From NCBI GenBank assembly GCA_016931185.1, contig JAFGFI010000010.1, positions 1 through 36,287 of the forward strand: a DNA stretch of 36,287 nt, given 5' to 3'. The stretch comes from Anaerolineae bacterium. Its GTDB lineage: Bacteria > Chloroflexota > Anaerolineae > B4-G1 > SLSP01. A program made the position numbers and the translations under genes. The notes beneath the pieces were generated by a model. The model worked only from the letters and a program-made list of their open reading frames with translations. It searched no databases and was not told where the DNA came from. This document shows, in pieces, positions 32,383-36,287 of this stretch; positions within the stretch are counted from its first letter, which is position 1, and each line of letters starts with the position of its first letter.

Positions 32383-35300
32383 ATGACCGACTACCGTATT
32401 AAGCAGCACCCAATTTTGTCCGTTGAACCCGGCGAGCTTGTTACGTTTATGTGGCAGGGGAAGCCTTTAACTGCGCGCGTGGAGGAGATGATCGCTTCTG
32501 CGCTCTTCGCGCATGGTATTCGCGTGTTCGGGCACCATCATAAAGATGGTGCGCCCCAGGGGATTTTCTGTGCTAATGGACAGTGTGCCCAGTGTATGGT
32601 GATCGCCGATGGGCAGCCGGTGAAGGCGTGCATGACGCCGGTGCGTCCCGGGATGCGCGTTGAGCCGCTGGACGGGCTGCCGGTGTTGCCCCAGGTGGCT
32701 GGCGTGACGGACCGGGATGGGGGACACCGGGATATGACAGATGTGATGGAGGTTCCTGTCCTCATTCTGGGCGGTGGCCCCGCCGGAATGTCGGCAGCGA
32801 TAGAACTGGCACAGCACGGCGTACATGTCCTCTTGATAGACGATAAAGACCGTCTCGGCGGGAAACTTGTCCTCCAAACTCATCGTTTCTTCGGCGATAT
32901 TAACGCCGTCTACGCCGGCACGCGCGGCATTGACATCGCCACCCGTCTGGCGAACGATGTGATGCGCCATCCTGGAATTGACGTTTGGCTAAACACTACC
33001 GCCCTGGCCGTCTTTAGTGATGGGCGGGTGGGAGTATTGCGGGCAGACCATCACCCTTACTCCTCTGCTCCCCCGCTCTTCAGTTCCCCCGCGTATGTTC
33101 TCATCCGGCCGCGTGTGTTGCTCGTTGCTACCGGGGCGCGGGAGAAGTCGCTGGTCTTTAAAGGTAACACGCTGCCGGGAGTGTATGGCGCGGGGGCTTT
33201 CCAGACGCTTGTGAACCGTGACCTGGTGCGGGCTGCCGAGCGGCTGTTTATCGTCGGTGGGGGCAATGTGGGTCTGATCGCGGGGTATCACGCGCTCCAG
33301 GCCGGCATCCAGGTAGTGGGATTGGTGGAGGCCTTGCCGCAGTGCGGCGGGTATAAGGTCCACCATGATAAGCTGGCGCGGATGGGCGTGCCTATTTATA
33401 CTTCTCACACTATTCTCAGCGCGAATGGTACGGATCAGGTGGAATCCATCACCGTTGCACAAGTGGACGACCATTTCCGGCCCATCCCCGGCACCGAACG
33501 TTCCTTTGCTTGTGATACGGTGTTGATTGCCGTGGGACTCGATCCTGTGGATGAATTTGCCACGAAGGCGCGCGAGTATGGGATGCAAGTGTTCTCCGCC
33601 GGAGATGCAGAGGAGATTGCCGAGGCCTCGGCTGCTATTTTCTCCGGCAAGATTCGTGGGCGCGAGATGGCGCGCGAACTCGCGCCCGAGTTGGGCGTGG
33701 ATGTGCCGCCGGTTCCCAATGCCTGGCGCGCGACCGGCGATATTCTCAAGTCGAAGCCCGGCGCGGCAATCGTAGCGTGCATCCCGGAGGAAACGTCGGG
33801 TATCTTCCCTGTCTTTCACTGTTCCCAGGAAATTCCCTGCAACCCTTGCACTTCCGTATGTCCGCAGGGATTAATCTATATTGATCCGGAGGATATCCGC
33901 GCAATTCCTAAGTTTCTAGGACCTTACGTGGAAAAGTCCTGCCTGGGCTGTGAAAAGTGCGTCACCATCTGCCCCGGGCTGGCGATTACGTTGGTGGATT
34001 ACCGGCAGGATGCCGCCTTCCCTACCGTTACGCTGGCCTACGAATTTGCGGAACGGTCATTGGAAGTGGGCCAAAAGGTGACGGTGTTGGACACGGTGGG
34101 CAACATGTTGGACGATGTGGAAGTGACAGGCGTCCGTGCCCTCAAACGCAATGACCGTACACTTGTCGTCAAACTACGTGTACCTAAGACCATCGCCAAA
34201 CACGTCGCGGGCATCCGGGCGCAGGAATCGTGGGTGGGGGAGCCGCTGCCGGAAGTGCAGGTAAGGCTCACCGATGATACCCTTGTTTGTCGCTGTGAGC
34301 GGGTGACGGCGGGTGAAATTCGTGCTCTCATTCACCGGGGCTACCGCGACCTTAACGAAATCAAGACCGTGACCCGCGCCGGGATGGGGGCCTGCGGCGG
34401 CAAAACCTGTACTGCTCTTATCCACCGTCTCTTCCGCGAAGAGGGCATCCCTGCCGACGTCGTCACCGGCACGGTTCGCCGTCCTCTCTTCGTGGAAGTG
34501 CCGCTAGGTGTGTTTGCAGAGGCGGACGTGAGAAGTGAGAAAGGGAAAGTGAATAAGACGGAGGACGCATCAAGTATCGAGTACCGAGTACCGGTGGGCG
34601 GCGAAGCAAATTTCCAAAGTCCAACTCCCCAAATCCAAAAAACTCATCCTTCTGACAGTTCTCCATGTTTCACGTCTCACGTTTCACACTGTGATGTTAT
34701 CGTTATTGGCGCGGGCAGTGTTGGAATTCCGGCAGCGTGGGCGATGGCGCGGGCCGGGGTATCGGTGCTGGTACTGGATGCGTGCGCCAGCCAGGGACAA
34801 GGCTCCAACAAGTCTGCTATTGGCGGGGTGCGGGCCACACATTCTGACCCCGCCAAGATCCGGCTTTGCCTGCGCAGCCTGGATCTCTTCTCGACGTGGC
34901 AGGAGGTCTACGGACACAATATTGAGTGGATGACGGGGGGATATAGCTTTGTGGCTTACCGGCCCCAGGAACGTGACGTACTCAAGCAGTTGTTGCAGGT
35001 GCAGCATGCGCAAGGTCTGGATATTCACTGGTATGAGGCAGATGATTTACTTGAGATCGTGCCCGATCTGAACCCGGAAGGATTGCTAGGGGGCACGTTC
35101 TCACCAGGGGATGGACACTGCTCTCCGCTACTGGCGGGACACGCCTTCTATGACGCAGCAAAACGGGCCGGCGCGGTCTTTCGTTTCCGCGAGCCGGTGA
35201 CGGCGATCCTCACCGAAGGAGAGCGCGTGACCGGGGTGCGCACGCCCCAGGGGATCTACAGCGCGCCTGTGGTGGTCAACGCCGCCGGCCCGTGGGCGCG

Positions 35301-35850
35301 TGAGGTGGCGCGCATGGCGAGCCTCGATCATCCCGTGACTCCTGAATCCCACGAAGCCGGTATTACCGAACCGGTAGCGCGTTTCCTCAACCCGCTGATG
35401 GTGGACATCCGCCCCGCGCCCGGTTCCAAGAATTACTATTTCTTCCAGTTGCGGGATGGACAGGTGGTCTTCTGCATCACCCCCGAACCGCCGATCCCCG
35501 GCTTTGATCGCCGCGAGACAAGTATCTTCTTACCCCAGGTCGCCGCGCGCATGGTGGAGCTGATGCCCCGGCTGGCTCCACTGCGCGTGCGCCGCACTTG
35601 GCGCGGTCTCTACCCGATGACGCCGGACGGTTCCCCTATTGTGGGCTGGGCGCGGGAGGTGGAGGGGTATCTGGCGGCGGCAGGTATGTGCGGGCAGGGC
35701 TTCATGCTCGGTCCCGGCCTGGGCGAACTCCTGGCCCGCGTTGTCCTCGCCGGACCAGGCCGCGAAAGTACACTGTCGACGACCGACCGCGAAATTTTGA
35801 GCGATCTCTCACCATACCGGAAGTTTGCGGGAGAAGAAGCGTTGAAGTAA
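32383..35850 (+). CDS. Multidomain Fe-S/FAD dehydrogenase fusion (HcnABC / dye-linked proline dehydrogenase / sarcosine oxidase type)
   Basis: This single 1155-residue chain has these domains in order. First is a 2Fe-2S domain with C63, C68, C71 and C83, as in HcnA/SoxA. Next is an FAD/NAD domain (about 125-460) with G-G-G-P-A-G and V-G-G-G-N-V-G, as in HcnB/SoxA. Two 4Fe-4S motifs follow (about 480-550, C-x2-C-x3-C-P and C-x2-C-x2-C-x3-C-P), then a BFD-like 2Fe-2S domain with C-R-C and C-x4-C (about 640-690). An odd linker (about 717-769) leads to a DAO-family FAD domain (about 770-1150, G-A-G-S-V-G), as in HcnC/SoxB. Relatives oxidise glycine, proline, sarcosine or opines and pass electrons to quinone or a carrier; the substrate here is unknown. 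ATG 32383 is chosen for its GAGGAGG; a start at 32314 would lie inside a hairpin. GC content is above that of most neighbours. Confidence 0.88.
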   Translation: MTDYRIKQHPILSVEPGELVTFMWQGKPLTARVEEMIASALFAHGIRVFGHHHKDGAPQGIFCANGQCAQCMVIADGQPVKACMTPVRPGMRVEPLDGLPVLPQVAGVTDRDGGHRDMTDVMEVPVLILGGGPAGMSAAIELAQHGVHVLLIDDKDRLGGKLVLQTHRFFGDINAVYAGTRGIDIATRLANDVMRHPGIDVWLNTTALAVFSDGRVGVLRADHHPYSSAPPLFSSPAYVLIRPRVLLVATGAREKSLVFKGNTLPGVYGAGAFQTLVNRDLVRAAERLFIVGGGNVGLIAGYHALQAGIQVVGLVEALPQCGGYKVHHDKLARMGVPIYTSHTILSANGTDQVESITVAQVDDHFRPIPGTERSFACDTVLIAVGLDPVDEFATKAREYGMQVFSAGDAEEIAEASAAIFSGKIRGREMARELAPELGVDVPPVPNAWRATGDILKSKPGAAIVACIPEETSGIFPVFHCSQEIPCNPCTSVCPQGLIYIDPEDIRAIPKFLGPYVEKSCLGCEKCVTICPGLAITLVDYRQDAAFPTVTLAYEFAERSLEVGQKVTVLDTVGNMLDDVEVTGVRALKRNDRTLVVKLRVPKTIAKHVAGIRAQESWVGEPLPEVQVRLTDDTLVCRCERVTAGEIRALIHRGYRDLNEIKTVTRAGMGACGGKTCTALIHRLFREEGIPADVVTGTVRRPLFVEVPLGVFAEADVRSEKGKVNKTEDASSIEYRVPVGGEANFQSPTPQIQKTHPSDSSPCFTSHVSHCDVIVIGAGSVGIPAAWAMARAGVSVLVLDACASQGQGSNKSAIGGVRATHSDPAKIRLCLRSLDLFSTWQEVYGHNIEWMTGGYSFVAYRPQERDVLKQLLQVQHAQGLDIHWYEADDLLEIVPDLNPEGLLGGTFSPGDGHCSPLLAGHAFYDAAKRAGAVFRFREPVTAILTEGERVTGVRTPQGIYSAPVVVNAAGPWAREVARMASLDHPVTPESHEAGITEPVARFLNPLMVDIRPAPGSKNYYFFQLRDGQVVFCITPEPPIPGFDRRETSIFLPQVAARMVELMPRLAPLRVRRTWRGLYPMTPDGSPIVGWAREVEGYLAAAGMCGQGFMLGPGLGELLARVVLAGPGRESTLSTTDREILSDLSPYRKFAGEEALK

Positions 35851-35859
35851 GGAAATGAG

Positions 35860-36287
35860 TTAGGTGGAGGATCGCAGGATTAACGGAAGATATATATTAA
35901 CTTCTGACTCACCGGATGTCCATACGGAAATATAATCAGGTTTGCTGGCGGTGTAATTTCCATGTGTATTACTTACCAGGAGGCTGACGTCAAACGTTCC
36001 ACTGGTAACGTATGTATGTTGAATAACCGGCCCGGTGACGGCGTTTCCGCCGTCGCCGAATTGCCACTGCCAGCCCTCGACGGTGCCACTGGTGACAGCC
36101 GTGAATGTGACTGTGAGTGGGGCGACGCCGCTAACGACATCGGCACTGAAATTGGCGGTGGGTACTCCAGGAGGGGCGTTGATGGTGATATAATCGGGCT
36201 TCGATACCTTGGCGGCGCCACCCGGCCCCGTGACCTCTAGGACGACCCCAAAGCTGCCTGCGCTGTGGTAAGTATGCGTGGGGTTGG
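35860..36287 (-). CDS. PKD-repeat surface protein, C-terminal end (partial)
   Basis: An open frame on the minus strand enters from the window edge with no start codon inside, and ends at a TAA (35860-35862). About 141 residues are visible: the last part of one PKD domain (H-T-Y, V-L-E-V-T-G, then P-D-Y-I-T-I), a complete second PKD domain (A-N-F-S-A-D through W-Q-F-G-D-G and H-T-Y to V-S-L-L-V-S-N), and a short tail V-N-I-Y-L-P-L-I-L-R-S-S-T. PKD domains are beta-sandwiches of exported proteins. The Y-L-P-L-I-L-R tail resembles the C-terminal ending I recall from many Chloroflexota secreted proteins. It converges with the dehydrogenase gene, 9 nt between stops. The full protein is probably large and extracellular; its function is not visible. 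Confidence 0.85.
   Translation of the reverse strand, partial: NPTHTYHSAGSFGVVLEVTGPGGAAKVSKPDYITINAPPGVPTANFSADVVSGVAPLTVTFTAVTSGTVEGWQWQFGDGGNAVTGPVIQHTYVTSGTFDVSLLVSNTHGNYTASKPDYISVWTSGESEVNIYLPLILRSST

Noticed and set aside
32989..33819. 276-codon open frame on the minus strand inside the dehydrogenase gene
   Set aside because: It is antisense to a clear FAD-domain coding region in GC-rich DNA, with no recognisable motif and no ribosome binding site.
32383..35850. Firm assignment as hydrogen cyanide synthase
   Set aside because: The same domains occur in proline, sarcosine and opine dehydrogenases, and no substrate-specific residue can be judged by eye.
35962..36240. 92-codon plus-strand frame at the right end
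   Set aside because: The opposite strand encodes clear PKD domains through the same DNA, so this frame is a shadow.

Overview
The window reads as chromosomal DNA of a Chloroflexota bacterium, most likely of the Anaerolineae/Caldilineae/Ardenticatenia type. This is inferred from gene content, not from a marker gene. The grounds are a PASTA-domain Ser/Thr kinase carrying an extra C-terminal beta-sandwich, a CHAT caspase-like protein with a membrane partner, a CpXC-domain protein, soluble GAF/PAS histidine kinases, a PKD-repeat surface protein ending in a Y-L-P-L-I-L-R tail, and spacers built from short AT-rich repeated words. No rRNA, tRNA, CRISPR array, transposase or phage gene was seen.

Layout. 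1-2931 (+): a divergent ketopantoate-reductase-like enzyme with a C-terminal membrane helix, a DUF1232 membrane protein, an alpha/beta hydrolase and a 72-residue two-helix membrane protein resembling Imm17. 3029-13613 (+): a tightly packed run of a double-length MacB/FtsX-type permease, its ATPase, a CHAT protein, an overlapping single-helix membrane partner, a GAF-GAF-PAS hybrid histidine kinase and a receiver-first histidine kinase. 13610-19374 (-): a methyltransferase, a GNAT acetyltransferase, a truncated glycerophosphodiesterase, FtsH and the PASTA kinase. 19486-26342 (+): three overlapping genes for degenerate complex I/Mrp antiporter-like membrane proteins, a class III aminotransferase, a 17-bp tandem repeat array and a GAF-PAS histidine kinase. 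26480-31099 (+): a CpXC protein and DNA polymerase I. 31242-31934 (-): D-lyxose ketol-isomerase. 32383-35850 (+): a very large dehydrogenase uniting a 2Fe-2S domain, an FAD/NAD domain, a 4Fe-4S ferredoxin, a BFD domain and a DAO-type FAD domain. 35860-36287 (-): the C-terminal end of a PKD surface protein, cut by the window edge.

The most unusual feature not explained by genes is a family of modular repeats placed just upstream of ribosome binding sites (near 1-80, 28108-28301 and 32083-32382). They share a conserved head and conserved TGAAAA...TTTTCA borders, but the interior can be exchanged. In two copies the interior is a long hairpin, and one base pair in it has changed on both sides. 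A related theme is short tandem repeats, or spacer-like DNA, carried in frame inside coding sequences: the CHAT gene, the receiver-kinase, an antiporter-like gene, the aminotransferase and the dehydrogenase fusion.

Functionally, the window is rich in signalling (three histidine kinases, one Ser/Thr kinase, a CHAT protein) and membrane quality control or export (FtsH, the ABC exporter). The amino-acid and sugar enzymes show no shared pathway with them. GC content is visibly higher in the dehydrogenase gene than in the rest.
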